Notes under the pieces: model-generated
What the model was told of the DNA's origin: nothing
Databases searched by the model: none
What the model saw: the letters and a program-made list of their open reading frames with translations, nothing else
Position numbers and translations under genes: made by a program
Origin: Aeromicrobium sp. A1-2
Lineage (GTDB): Bacteria; Actinomycetota; Actinomycetes; Propionibacteriales; Nocardioidaceae
Assembly: GCF_003443875.1 (NCBI RefSeq)
Contig: NZ_CP027482.1
Location: forward strand, 558,001 to 622,000
Direction: 5' to 3'
DNA: 64,000 nucleotides
Part shown: in pieces, positions 32,321-40,556 of the stretch
Position numbering within the stretch: the stretch's first letter is position 1
Layout: every line of letters begins with the position of its first letter

Positions 32321-33964
32321 TTAGAGCCCCGGCGCGTCGACGTGTGTACGGGCGTTGATCGCTTCGAGGTCGAGTCCGGTTGGCAGGGTTCCGAAGGCGC
32401 CGCCCCAATCTCGATCGAGTCGCGACGCACAAAATGCATCGGAGATCTCCGACGGCGCATACCTGACTATCTGCGCGCCTTGGAACACCAGAGCCATCTG
32501 TTCGACGATCCGCCGCGCGCGTTGTTCAATGTCGTCAAAGGAAGTGAACTCCTTCTTCAACTTCACGACGGCCTCGTCGAGGCGGGCGTCGGCGCCGGCG
32601 GCAAGATCGAGTTCGGTGAAGAAAACGTCAAGCGTCTCGGGTTCGCGGGCGATTGCTCGTAGGGCATCCAGCGCAGCAACGTTGCCGGAGCCTTCCCAGA
32701 TCGACAGCAAAGGCATTTCGCGGTAGAGCCGTGGCATGCCCGAGTCTTCGATATAGCCATTGCCTCCAAGACATTCGAGTGCCTCTGCGGCATGCATGGG
32801 CGCTCGCTTGCAGGCGTAGTACTTGGTCACTGCCAGCGCGATTCGCCGAAGGGCGGCCTCGGACTCGTCGCCCTGGATGGCGCGGTCATTCGCGCCAGCA
32901 AGCCGCATCATGGCGGCCGTGGTGGCTTCGGACTCGACGGTGAGATCGGCGAGTACGTTGCGCATGAGCGGCTGGTCGCTCAGTGCCTTGCCGAAGGCGA
33001 AGCGGTGCCGGGTGTGATGAGTGGCTTGGATTAGGCCGGTGCGCATTCCCGCGGCAGCACCAATGACGCAGTCGAGGCGGGTCATGTTGACCATCTCCAC
33101 GATGGTGCGCACGCCACGACCCTCTTCTCCGACGAGCCAGCCTGTTGCTTCGTCATACTCGACCTCTGCGGAGGCGTTCGACCGGTTGCCCAGCTTGTCC
33201 TTGAGTCGCATGAGTTGCATGGGATTGAGTGATCCGCCGGGAAGGACCCGCGGGACGAGGAAGCAAGTGAGGCCGGCCTCAGTCTGAGCCAGAGTGAGGA
33301 ACAGATCGCTCATCGGTGCAGAGGTGAACCACTTGTGGCCAGTCAGCAGGTAGCTTCCGTCGGATTGTGCGACCGCGCGGGTCGTGTTGGCCCGTACATC
33401 GGAGCCCCCCTGTTTTTCGGTCATCGACATTCCCGCGATCAGGCCGCGCTTGGTATCGGGGTCGCGCAGCCCGAAGTCGTAGTGCCTGTTGGTCAGCAAT
33501 GGCTCGAATCGTTTCGACAGTTCAGGGCTGGCGCGAAGTGCGGGCACAACGGCGTACGTCATTGAGATTGGGCAGCCGTGCCCCGCATCTACGTTCCACA
33601 CCATGAACTTCGCGGCCCGGGCGACGTGGGCTCCCGGTCGGTCGTCAGCCCAGGCGGAGCCGTGCAAGCCGTGCTCGACCGCGACGTTCATGAGTTCGTG
33701 ATAGGCGGGGATGTATTCGACCTCGTCGACGCGGTTTCCAAAGCGGTCATGCGTGTGGAGTCGCGGCGGGAAGCGTTCTGCGAGCCTCCCTGCGTCTTGT
33801 GCTCGGGCAGAACCGGCCCGTTTCCCCAGCTCTCGGACCTCGTCGATGGCCCAGCCGGCGCCTTCTCGCTCGACACCCTCCAACAGCGTGGTGTCGTCAG
33901 CCGTGTTGTGGTCGACGAGTGGCGGAACTTGGTTCAACACTTCGTGGGTAGACATCGTGATCAT
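32321..33964 (-). CDS. Acyl-CoA dehydrogenase, AidB-like
   Basis: The 547-residue protein is of the long AidB type. It has 'GAHVARAAKFMVWNVDAGHG' and 'AGMSMTEKQGGSDVRANTTR' (FAD site), then 'YLLTGHKWFTSAPMSDLFL', and the C-terminal 'ALECLGGNGYIEDSGMPRLY' and 'LLSIWEGSGNVAALDALR'. An additional C-terminal helical region of about 100 residues is normal for this group. E. coli AidB binds DNA and protects against alkylation, but in this operon between crotonases a catabolic acyl-CoA role is more likely. ATG at 33964 overlaps the preceding stop by 4 bases. Confidence 0.9.
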   Translation of the reverse strand: MITMSTHEVLNQVPPLVDHNTADDTTLLEGVEREGAGWAIDEVRELGKRAGSARAQDAGRLAERFPPRLHTHDRFGNRVDEVEYIPAYHELMNVAVEHGLHGSAWADDRPGAHVARAAKFMVWNVDAGHGCPISMTYAVVPALRASPELSKRFEPLLTNRHYDFGLRDPDTKRGLIAGMSMTEKQGGSDVRANTTRAVAQSDGSYLLTGHKWFTSAPMSDLFLTLAQTEAGLTCFLVPRVLPGGSLNPMQLMRLKDKLGNRSNASAEVEYDEATGWLVGEEGRGVRTIVEMVNMTRLDCVIGAAAGMRTGLIQATHHTRHRFAFGKALSDQPLMRNVLADLTVESEATTAAMMRLAGANDRAIQGDESEAALRRIALAVTKYYACKRAPMHAAEALECLGGNGYIEDSGMPRLYREMPLLSIWEGSGNVAALDALRAIAREPETLDVFFTELDLAAGADARLDEAVVKLKKEFTSFDDIEQRARRIVEQMALVFQGAQIVRYAPSEISDAFCASRLDRDWGGAFGTLPTGLDLEAINARTHVDAPGL

Positions 33965-34965
33965 CCTTTGTTCGTGGAGGGCCCGGCATCGTTGAATGGC
34001 GCGGCATCGCGTTCACGAACCGCTTCGCGGAAGCCCGCCTCCGCAGCGCGCGTTTGGAAGGCATAGCCCTCACGGGTGTGCCGAGATATCCCGTCGAAAA
34101 CCGTCGAGATCATCTGACTGTTCTGCACACCCTGAGCGAGCAGGGCTGAGTTGAGGGCCAGCTTGACCATCATGAGTTGGTTGAGCGGCATGGCCGCGAT
34201 CCGTTGCACCAATGACTCGGTGCGCTCATCGAGTTCGCTGGCCTCCGGGGCCTCGATTGCTAGACCCCATTCGGCGGCCTCCGTCCCGCTAAGGCAGTCG
34301 CCGGTCAGTAGGAGTCGTTTGGCTCGTTGATCTCCGAGGCGATGCGCCCACAGACCGGCCGAGGGGACGCCCCAGACCCGGGTGGGTGGGTAGCCGATCT
34401 TGGCATCGGCGGCAATAACGATCTGGTCGCAGTGCAAAGCGATGTCGGTGCCGCCGGCAACGCAGAATCCGTGGATCATGGCCACCGTTGGCTTGTTGGC
34501 GTGAAGCAGGCTGGAAAAACCGCGAGTGAATCGACTCATCATGGCGTAGTCGACCATGGGGTCCCAGGTTCCCTGTGGGTCGTGGTTGGTCATCTGGACG
34601 ACGGGGTCGAGGACAGTCCCGGCTGCGCCGTTGCCGACACCGGTGCCGCCGTCCATCAGATGCTCTGCTGATGCGGCGAGGTCGTACCCACCACAGAACC
34701 CTTTGCCTCGGCCGCTGAGGACGATCACGTGGACTCGTGGGTCAAGGTCAGCACGTTCGACGGCATGGGCAAGCTCGACGGGAGTGTCAGGAGTAATGGA
34801 GTTGCCCTGCTCGGGACGGTTGAAGATCAACCTTGCGACACGGCCATCGACTTCGTAGGTCAGGGTCGAGTACGTCGGCGACGCCTGGTCTTCAGGGCTC
34901 GCCGCGGCGTAAGGAGAGTCGTCGCCTTCATGAGCATTGCGCCGCCACGGTGCGGGGGGAGTCAT
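33961..34965 (-). CDS. Enoyl-CoA hydratase/isomerase-family protein (crotonase)
   Basis: A 334-residue crotonase with an N-terminal extension of about 30 residues. Visible are 'GRVARLIFNRPEQGNSITPD', the oxyanion loop 'LSGRGKGFCGGYDLAASAEH', 'VAMIHGFCVAGGTDIALHCD' and 'VWGVPSAGLWAHRLGDQRAK'. A Gly/Ala-rich insertion ('DGGTGVGNGAAGTVLDPVVQ') follows the first loop, as in longer members. It is the first gene of the operon. A perfect 17-base-arm palindrome lies 8 bases upstream of its start. Confidence 0.88.
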   Translation of the reverse strand: MTPPAPWRRNAHEGDDSPYAAASPEDQASPTYSTLTYEVDGRVARLIFNRPEQGNSITPDTPVELAHAVERADLDPRVHVIVLSGRGKGFCGGYDLAASAEHLMDGGTGVGNGAAGTVLDPVVQMTNHDPQGTWDPMVDYAMMSRFTRGFSSLLHANKPTVAMIHGFCVAGGTDIALHCDQIVIAADAKIGYPPTRVWGVPSAGLWAHRLGDQRAKRLLLTGDCLSGTEAAEWGLAIEAPEASELDERTESLVQRIAAMPLNQLMMVKLALNSALLAQGVQNSQMISTVFDGISRHTREGYAFQTRAAEAGFREAVRERDAAPFNDAGPSTNKG

Positions 34966-34973
34966 TCGCCCAT

Positions 34974-35011
34974 GCTACATAGATAGACACGAGTGTGTCT
35001 ATCTATGTAGC
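34974..35011. promoter_or_regulatory. Perfect 17-base inverted repeat between PaaX copy 3 and the crotonase operon
   Basis: GCTACATAGATAGACAC (34974-34990) and its exact reverse complement (34995-35011) are separated by GAGT. The site begins 1 base after the PaaX stop and ends 8 bases before the crotonase start. It shares the TAGACAC half-site with the repeats around PaaX copy 2. It is AT-rich, unlike a terminator stem in this genome, and there is no T run. The best reading is an operator over the crotonase promoter. Confidence 0.7.
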
Positions 35012-35012
35012 G

Positions 35013-35783
35013 CTAGGATGACTCGGCCGGGCTCCCCATGATGTCGGAAACCAAGCGAAGCTCGTGCTGGTATTGGGCGTAGGCCGTCCGGAGGGAATCG
35101 CCCGGCCAACCGGGCGGCAGGAGTGCTGTCGGCAGGATCGGATCCTCGGTGAGGTGCCGCACCAGGTGGGCCGCTATCGCTAGGCGATGGGCAGGCCGGG
35201 AGTCCGCCTTTCGCAAAGCATCAACAATATTTCGGCCGCCTTCGCCCCACGTTCCGAGGTTCCAGAGCTTGTCGGCGAGTTCGCCCGCGTCTTCGTCGGG
35301 TTTGGCTCGAAACGTGCTGATCACAGGGTTAGAGCGGTAGTTGGCTAGGCGACTAAGGTTCGCGGGACGCATCCAGACCCCCTCGCGTAATTCGGCAAGG
35401 CGGTACGCGCGAAGTTCGTCTCGCAAGGCCGCACGAGCACTGGCGGAGCGGCCGGTTTCGACGATCACAGCAACTTCCCAGTCTCCGTTCCATGGCACCT
35501 CGGCAACAGCCATCGCCTCGTTCTGGCGGCGTTGCCTGCGAAGCAGCGCATCTCCAAGAACGTAGTCGCGGCCCGCTCGACGTAGATCTCCGCTTTGGAC
35601 TGCTCTGGCGAGTGCCGCTCGAGTGGTCGAGCTAGAGACCTCGAAGTACTCGCCGGCAGCGACCAGTTTCGCTGGGCTAAGTCCTTCGGGATGCGCACCA
35701 AGAACGAGGCTCAGAAGCATCGAGCGGGCCGAGAGCGGTTTGTTTCCGGCGCGGTACCCGGTGGACGAGATGTTGTTGGGCAT
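35013..35783 (-). CDS. PaaX-family transcriptional regulator (copy 3)
   Basis: From ATG 35783 the 256-residue protein has 'NKPLSARSMLLSLVLGAHPE' (winged helix), 'TTRAALARAVQSGDLRRAGR', the middle 'WNGDWEVAVIVETGRSASAR' and the end 'LRTAYAQYQHELRLVSDI'. It is intact and strongly similar to copy 2. An upstream extension of the frame to 35834 is not conserved with the other copies. It sits directly in front of the crotonase/acyl-CoA dehydrogenase operon with a large palindrome between, so it probably represses that operon until a CoA ester accumulates. Confidence 0.9.
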   Translation of the reverse strand: MPNNISSTGYRAGNKPLSARSMLLSLVLGAHPEGLSPAKLVAAGEYFEVSSSTTRAALARAVQSGDLRRAGRDYVLGDALLRRQRRQNEAMAVAEVPWNGDWEVAVIVETGRSASARAALRDELRAYRLAELREGVWMRPANLSRLANYRSNPVISTFRAKPDEDAGELADKLWNLGTWGEGGRNIVDALRKADSRPAHRLAIAAHLVRHLTEDPILPTALLPPGWPGDSLRTAYAQYQHELRLVSDIMGSPAESS

Positions 35784-35902
35784 GGAGCAAGGATGCCAGA
35801 ACTGGCACCAAATGTGTGCTGCACAACATGGCACAGCCGTCGACTATAGTGCAGTATCGAGTATCCGCCCGACCGCGCGGTCGCCTAGAGGAAGCAGGAC
35901 CC

Positions 35903-36358
35903 ATGGCTGAACACAAGGCGCAGGAGCTCACGGCGACGCCTCGAACTGCAACCCAGTGGACGCTTCTCGGCTTCGGCTTGTGGTTTACGGTCGGCAACTT
36001 TGTTTCCGGCACCGTGATCTGGCCGGGGACGGTGACCGATTCACACCGCGTCTACCAGATGGACCTCTTCGGCTTCATTCCCGTAGTCGTGAATGGTTGG
36101 CATCTACTTTTCCACCTAGTCACGGGCATTGCCTGTCTTCTCCTAGCGCGCCGTTCAACCGGGGCAGTGCTGGGATCCCTCGGCGTCGCGGGCAGCTATC
36201 TGCTCGTCGGCGGGCTCGGCTTGGCTGTCTCGGGCTCGGTTCTTGGAGTCATCGCTACCGACACGTTCGGCGACTGGGTCCACCTGTTTGAGGGGTCCGG
36301 TGTCGCTCTTGGCGCCATCGCCCCGCTGCTGGCGCGTCGCCGGACGGCGGCCAGCTAG
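35903..36358 (+). CDS. DUF4383 membrane protein
   Basis: The 151-residue protein has four membrane helices: 'TLLGFGLWFTVGNFVSGTVI', 'DLFGFIPVVVNGWHLLFHLV', 'VLGSLGVAGSYLLVGGLGLA' and a last one near 'VHLFEGSGVALGAIAPLL'. The 'NxWHxxxHLxxGxxxL' pattern in helix two is characteristic of DUF4383. The ATG at 35903 follows GCAGGA. Function is unknown. It is divergent from PaaX copy 3. Confidence 0.78.
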   Translation: MAEHKAQELTATPRTATQWTLLGFGLWFTVGNFVSGTVIWPGTVTDSHRVYQMDLFGFIPVVVNGWHLLFHLVTGIACLLLARRSTGAVLGSLGVAGSYLLVGGLGLAVSGSVLGVIATDTFGDWVHLFEGSGVALGAIAPLLARRRTAAS

Positions 36359-36450
36359 CGCGCGCCACTCGAAGTCCCGGAACCACTGGAATCGCACGAA
36401 GTGAAGCAAATGTCGGTCATCGAAAATGTTGGAACCAAGGTCGCTGCGGC

Positions 36451-36573
36451 GGCCGATTCAAACGCCCCGCCGTGATCAGGCGCACGGTCGCTAGTTTTCC
36501 AGTTCGCCGGATCGGCAATGACTATTTCGATGAATCGGCGCCGGGGATGGTCCCAGGTCGCTTCGGTGCCTAG
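36451..36573 (+). pseudogene. N-terminal fragment of a second PF10118-type hydrolase
   Basis: The frame reads 'GRFKRPAVIRRTVASFPVRR' and 'IGNDYFDESAP', then diverges to a stop. This aligns with the start of the intact hydrolase at 23500 ('FKRPRVIRRTSATFPVRRIG'), including 'IGNDY'. A plausible true start (ATG near 36410, 'MSVIENVGTK') is out of frame by one base. The rest of the gene is gone. Together with PaaX copy 3 it suggests an old duplication of the PaaX-hydrolase pair. Confidence 0.7.
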
Positions 36574-36742
36574 CCTCGAAATTTCATAGGTCCCGTATAG
36601 ATCGTGTTGCGGGGCCTTGGTCGGCTCGTCTGCTGGGTGATTGTGTCAGGTGGGTAGGACAGTTGACCGAGTGTCGTCTCGGTTGCGCCGGGTCCGGTCG
36701 GCTGGGGTTCCTGGGTCGGTGAGTGGGCACGTGCGCCCGGGG

Positions 36743-37161
36743 TCAGCCGAACGCGGTCGAGTGGATGCGGGGTTGCTCGGCGAGCTTGCGTAGGCGGGTG
36801 ATGGCGAGGTCAACGAGGTGGGCCCAGGGCGCCTTGTCGGCGACGCGGAGTCGGGTGGTGCGTGCGCTGGTGGCCAGGGTCGCGGGCACGGCGAAGAGCC
36901 GCATCCTCAGGCGTTTGGGTTCCCAGCGGCGGGCTTCGGTGTCGTGGAGTCCGAGCATCTGCATCCAGGCGACGATGTCGCCGGCCAGGGCGATGACCGC
37001 GCACCAGATCTGGATCTGGTCGAAGTCGTGTAGCGGCAACGCCCGCAGCCCGGTGTCCTTGGCGTTACGGATCCGGTCCTCACAACGGGCGCGGCGGCGG
37101 TGGCGCAGTTCGAGGTCGGCGAGCTGGACGCGGGTCGTGTTGGTGGCGAACGCGGTCACGC
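36743..37161 (-). pseudogene. C-terminal fragment of an IS1380-family transposase
   Basis: The frame contains 'RHRRRARCEDRIRNAKDTGL', 'RALPLHDFDQIQIWCAVIAL' and 'EARRWEPKRLRMRLFAVPAT', the typical end of IS1380 (DDE group 1) transposases. The N-terminal two thirds, including most catalytic residues, are absent. At 37160 it abuts a CDF transporter fragment on the opposite strand, so the break was made by deletion or recombination. Confidence 0.8.
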
Positions 37162-37458
37162 GGTGCCGCCGCAACCGAGGTCTTCCGACGGTTGCTCGAC
37201 GGAGTCGATCCGGCTTTGGTCGATGAAGCAGAAATTGCCCTGAACGACACCCCGGGCGTCATCGGCGACGACTCCCTGCAGCTCCGGTGGATCGGACACC
37301 AACTCCACGCCGAGCCCAGCGTCCAGGTTGACGGGACGCTTGACCTTCAAGCCGCGCACGCGATCGCTCATGAAGCGCAAGACCGCCTTTGTCATCACGT
37401 TCCCAAACTGACTGAAGTGACAGTTCACGTAGGACCTCCGGCCGCTCAGGACGGGTGA
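37160..37458 (+). pseudogene. C-terminal fragment of a CDF metal transporter
   Basis: The frame starts abruptly with 'AAATEVFRRLLDGVDPALVD' and continues 'DSLQLRWIGHQLHAEPSVQV', 'TLDLQAAHAIAHEAQDRL' and 'VPKLTEVTVHVGPPAAQ'. It follows residues from about 235 onward of the intact CDF protein at 3345-4382. It is a diverged paralogue, not an exact copy. All membrane helices are missing, so it is nonfunctional. It is joined to an IS1380 fragment. Confidence 0.8.
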
Positions 37459-37685
37459 TGACCTCCATGTGTGCACGGTCAGATGCGTCAATCCGCGAGG
37501 GACCGTTATGGGCTCGCTCGACCGGATTCAAACCGTGTCCATCAACTGTCCAGATTGGGTCCGTGCGACTCCGCTCCAAACGGGTATCCTGAGGTTGGAA
37601 GCGAGGGCGATTCCCTCACCACGCCGAGCGAATCGGTAGCTTTCGGCCCGAGTCCGTAGTAGCCGCGATGCCCCTGATGGCGTCC

Positions 37686-37720
37686 AGAGGTCACAGGTTC
37701 AAATCCTGTCCCCGCTACGA
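37686..37720 (+). other. 3' end of a tRNA gene (remnant or attachment-site-like)
   Basis: The sequence has a perfect T-arm (ACAGG-TTCAAAT-CCTGT), then CCCCGCT and a discriminator A, as in a tRNA 3' half. No D-arm, no anticodon arm and no matching AGCGGGG 5' acceptor strand can be found upstream. The 3' half resembles the end of actinobacterial elongator tRNA-Met, a common integration site. CCA appears as CGA here, but CCA is present in the 3' copy at 39023-39038. It is probably an integration scar. Confidence 0.6.
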
Positions 37721-37721
37721 A

Positions 37722-39022
37722 TGTGATCTCGCAAGAGATAAGAGACACCCGAACCTGCGGAAGCAGGTTCGGGTGTTCTTCATTTGCGCGGTTGGTAGTC
37801 GCGTTCTGGGTCTATTTCTAGGTCTCTGAGTAGCTCCCCAGTGACGGCGTTCACGACCCTGACGTTGAGGTCTTGGATGAGCAGGATGACGTGGGTTCGG
37901 GCGTGGGTGCGGCCGATGCCGATGTGGTGCAGGCGGCCGTTGACGCGGAGCGTCACGGCCCCTGTTTTGTCGATGCGGTCGTGGCGGATCCGGTCGTGGG
38001 TGTCGGTGTCGCGGGAGTTGCCTGGCAAGGCTTTGGGCATCGAGTCATAGAGCGTTGCCGGTGTTGCTCGGTGTGGCAACGACCGGTGGGGGCGGCGGTG
38101 GTTGTATTCGTCGACGAACTCATCGAGTAGTGCCTGCAGCTCGACAATCGTCGCGGGTTGGACCGACTGAGCGCGGAGCCACTTCTTGAAGGTCTGTTGG
38201 AATCTCTCGACTTTGCCCTGAGTCGTGGGGTGGTTCGGTCGGCCGTTCTTCTGGATCACGTGCAGTCGGCGGAGTTCGTGCTCGAAGCTGTTGCGTCCGC
38301 CTTGGCGGCCGATGCCGGCGAGGCGGACGGTGAATACCATGCCGTTGTCGGCGAGGGTTGAGGCGGGGATTCCAACGGTTTTGATCGCGGCACGGAACTC
38401 GGCGAGGACGATGGGTGTGGTGACCGGTGGTGGGCGGTGACGCGGATCGCCATGCGGGTGCAGTCGTCGAGCCAGGTCAGGATCTCGGTGTCATGTCCGG
38501 TGCTGAGGCGGTAGTGGGTGAAGTCTGATTGCCAGGTCTCGTTGGGCATCTGCGCTTCGAAGCGGATGTAGGACGACTTCGGTCGCTTCCGTGGTTCGGG
38601 GACGACGAGGCCGGCTTTGGCCAGGTGTCGGCTGATCGTGGCGGCCGAGACAGTGACGTCGTGGTGCTGCTGGAGGTGCCAGGCGATGGTGTCGGGTCCG
38701 GCGTCCAGACCAACCTCGGACAGCTCCTTGCGCAGACGGACGATCAGGTCTGTGGTGTGGTCGCTGATCGCTGTGGGTGATGTCGTGGGCCGCCGCGATC
38801 GGGGTTCGAGTGCGGCGTCGCCCTCGGTCTCGTAGCGGGCTTTGAGTTTGTAGACCCAGGACCGGTGGACGCCGTAGCGGGTGGCGACCTCCGAAGGGGT
38901 TTGGTGCTCGACGAACAGGGCGGTGATGACCAGGCGAGCCTTCGACATGCTCGAGCATCACCAGCAGCTGAGGTGTCTCCTATGTCTTGAGAGATGTGTC
39001 GCCTATGTCCTGAACCAGCACA
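37722..39022. mobile_element. IS481-family element inserted in the tRNA remnant
   Basis: Both ends start TGTG when read inward. Just inside, ATCTCGCAAGAGATAAGAGACACC on the left pairs with a near-identical inverted block on the right (about 38969-38995). The element of about 1.3 kb holds one transposase reading frame on the minus strand, broken by a frameshift. It is bounded by direct copies of CTGTCCCCGCTAC (37706-37718 and 39023-39035), extending to 16 bases with one mismatch, which I read as the target duplication. Confidence 0.75.
37780..38948 (-). pseudogene. IS481-family transposase, frameshifted
   Basis: The N-terminal frame has a helix-turn-helix ('TPSEVATRYGVHRSWVYKLK') and the first catalytic Asp in 'NETWQSDFTHYRLS'. 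Near 38430-38440 the frame shifts by one base. Coding resumes in the next frame as 'PVTTPIVLAEFRAAIKTVGI', with the second Asp in 'LADNGMVFT' and the Glu in 'TTQGKVERFQQTFKKWL'. The end 'RDLEIDPERDYQPRK' is complete. All three catalytic acids are therefore present but divided. It is inactive unless frameshifted expression occurs. Confidence 0.82.
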
Positions 39023-39040
39023 CTGTCCCCGCTACCAAAT

Positions 39041-39080
39041 AAAAGCCCCTGACCAGCAGAAATGCCGGTCAGGGGCTTTT
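39041..39080. terminator. Strong terminator downstream of the tRNA 3' end copy
   Basis: AAAAGCCCCTGACC (39041-39054) and GGTCAGGGGCTTTT (39067-39080) form a perfect 14-base-pair stem with a 12-base loop and a terminal T run on either strand. It lies right after CCGCTACCA, as expected for the native terminator of the original tRNA gene. Confidence 0.88.
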
Positions 39081-39767
39081 GTCATGCCATCGAAGACCAT
39101 CCGACGGACTGATGGACTGGGCAAGGTCGGATATGCCGTGGCGATCGATTCAAATTGTGGTGACCAACAGTCGGTTGATCCGACGGTCGTGGCTGTGCCA
39201 TCTGCTCGCCTTTGGGGCCCTCCGACCACCCGTGCCAGGGGTTTCATAGAGCCGTTCTGGGCATGGTCCCGTTTGCGCGCAGTAGAATTCGGCGCCTTGT
39301 ACTCGCCTGGCATATCGCTCACCGAAACTCTTCGAACAACGCAATGCGCTGACCGATCCGCACTGTCCGACAACCAGCGGCCGTCGCGATGGGAGGATGC
39401 CGTCCAGCCCCGCGTGTGGAGGAAGAGAAGGTGACTCCCAAGCAGAAGTAGCGCGCTCTGGTCGCCGAGAAGGGCAGCAGGTGGCGGACCACTTCCCCTA
39501 CGCCGACGGCCTCAGACCCCGCTGCGTCTTCGGGCGAGAGTAACGATGTTCGAAGAGGTTAGTCTCGAATCTGATGCCGTGTTGTTCCTTGGCGGTGACT
39601 GGCCAGGTATCTGCCCGATCAGCCAGCACTCCTGAGGGAGCGTGGTCTGGCTTCATGCCAACGCCGATTGGTGGGCTTCCTGCGCACCGCACCCCCGGGC
39701 CCGGCGGTTGATTGCGGGCACGTGTCCACAGCTCTCAGGGATACGGCGCGCAGGAAGCCCACCTCCG
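39081..39767. other. Region without recognisable genes
   Basis: Nearly 690 bases contain only short overlapping frames without family resemblance or ribosome sites. The only structure I see is a perfect 15-base inverted repeat near the right end (39671-39685 and 39748-39762). It probably consists of decayed mobile-element DNA between the tRNA scar and the SDR gene. Confidence 0.4.
39671..39762. repeat. 15-base perfect inverted repeat with 62-base spacer
   Basis: GTGGGCTTCCTGCGC (39671-39685) and its exact reverse complement (39748-39762) flank 62 bases, ending 5 bases before the stop of the SDR gene. It could be a remnant transposon end pair, a recombination site or a long hairpin terminating the SDR operon. 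Confidence 0.5.
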
Positions 39768-40556
39768 TCAGCGTGCGATCATTCCCGCTGACAGGTCGAT
39801 GTCTGCGCCACAAAGGCCAGGCATGTGCAACATGGCAATGACGGCCTGGGCCACTTCGTCCTCTGTGACCATCCGGCGTAGTGCCGCGCGGGAGACGAAC
39901 TCATCTCGAGCTTCCTGGACCGACGTGCCTGTTCGCTCGGCCTCGAGGGCGAAGTTCCTGTCCATGCGCGGTCCTTCAACTGGTCCCGGCGAGAGGGTGT
40001 TGACGTTCACGCCAAGTGGACCGACCTCGTGTGCCAGCGTCGAGGTGAGCCCCAGCACGGCCATCTTTGACGCGGTGTAGGGGGTGCGTCGAGCGAGGGG
40101 GCGCTTGCCGCTGACCGATGCCATGTTGATGATGTCCCCTCGCCCGATCTCGATCATCTGGGGCAGGAAGTGCTTGCACATCAGGTACACGCCGCGGACG
40201 TTGACCGCGAACACGGCGTCCCAGTCGTCGACATCAACGTCGGTCAGCGCCGCCACAGGGCCAGCGACTCCCGCGTTGTTCACCAGAATCGAGACCTCCT
40301 CGTCCGAGACCGCGGCCCGCAGCGCCTCGACCGCGGTCGCGGAGGATGTGTCACAGACCTGCACGCGGGCGGCTGCTCCAATCTCCTCCGCAACCGCGTC
40401 GAGCTTTGCCCGGTCCCGTCCGGTGAGGATGACCCGCGCTCCGGCCTCGGCCAACGTGATGGCGATCTGGCGACCGAGCCCGTTTCCGGCGCCCGTCACT
40501 AGGGCGGTCCGACCGGCGACCGCGCCATCCGTGCCGCCGGTCGACACGACGGTCAC
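39768..40556 (-). CDS. Short-chain dehydrogenase/reductase
   Basis: GTG at 40556 overlaps the stop of the histidinol-dehydrogenase-like gene by 4 bases and gives 262 residues. Motifs are 'ALVTGAGNGLGRQIAITLAE' (cofactor), 'VNNAGVAGPV', the catalytic Ser in 'INMASVSGKRP' and 'TPYTASKMAVLGL' (Tyr-x3-Lys). The end 'LCGADIDLSAGMIAR' fits the family. A longer frame to 40829 overlaps the neighbour and was dropped. It probably acts on the product or substrate of the coupled dehydrogenase. Confidence 0.9.
   Translation of the reverse strand: MTVVSTGGTDGAVAGRTALVTGAGNGLGRQIAITLAEAGARVILTGRDRAKLDAVAEEIGAAARVQVCDTSSATAVEALRAAVSDEEVSILVNNAGVAGPVAALTDVDVDDWDAVFAVNVRGVYLMCKHFLPQMIEIGRGDIINMASVSGKRPLARRTPYTASKMAVLGLTSTLAHEVGPLGVNVNTLSPGPVEGPRMDRNFALEAERTGTSVQEARDEFVSRAALRRMVTEDEVAQAVIAMLHMPGLCGADIDLSAGMIAR

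Noticed and set aside
37640..37720. A complete tRNA gene
   Set aside because: Only the T-arm and 3' acceptor strand are present; no paired 5' acceptor strand, D-arm or anticodon arm could be drawn.
39498..39692. Short minus-strand frame in the empty scar region
   Set aside because: No family resemblance, no ribosome site, and composition consistent with chance.
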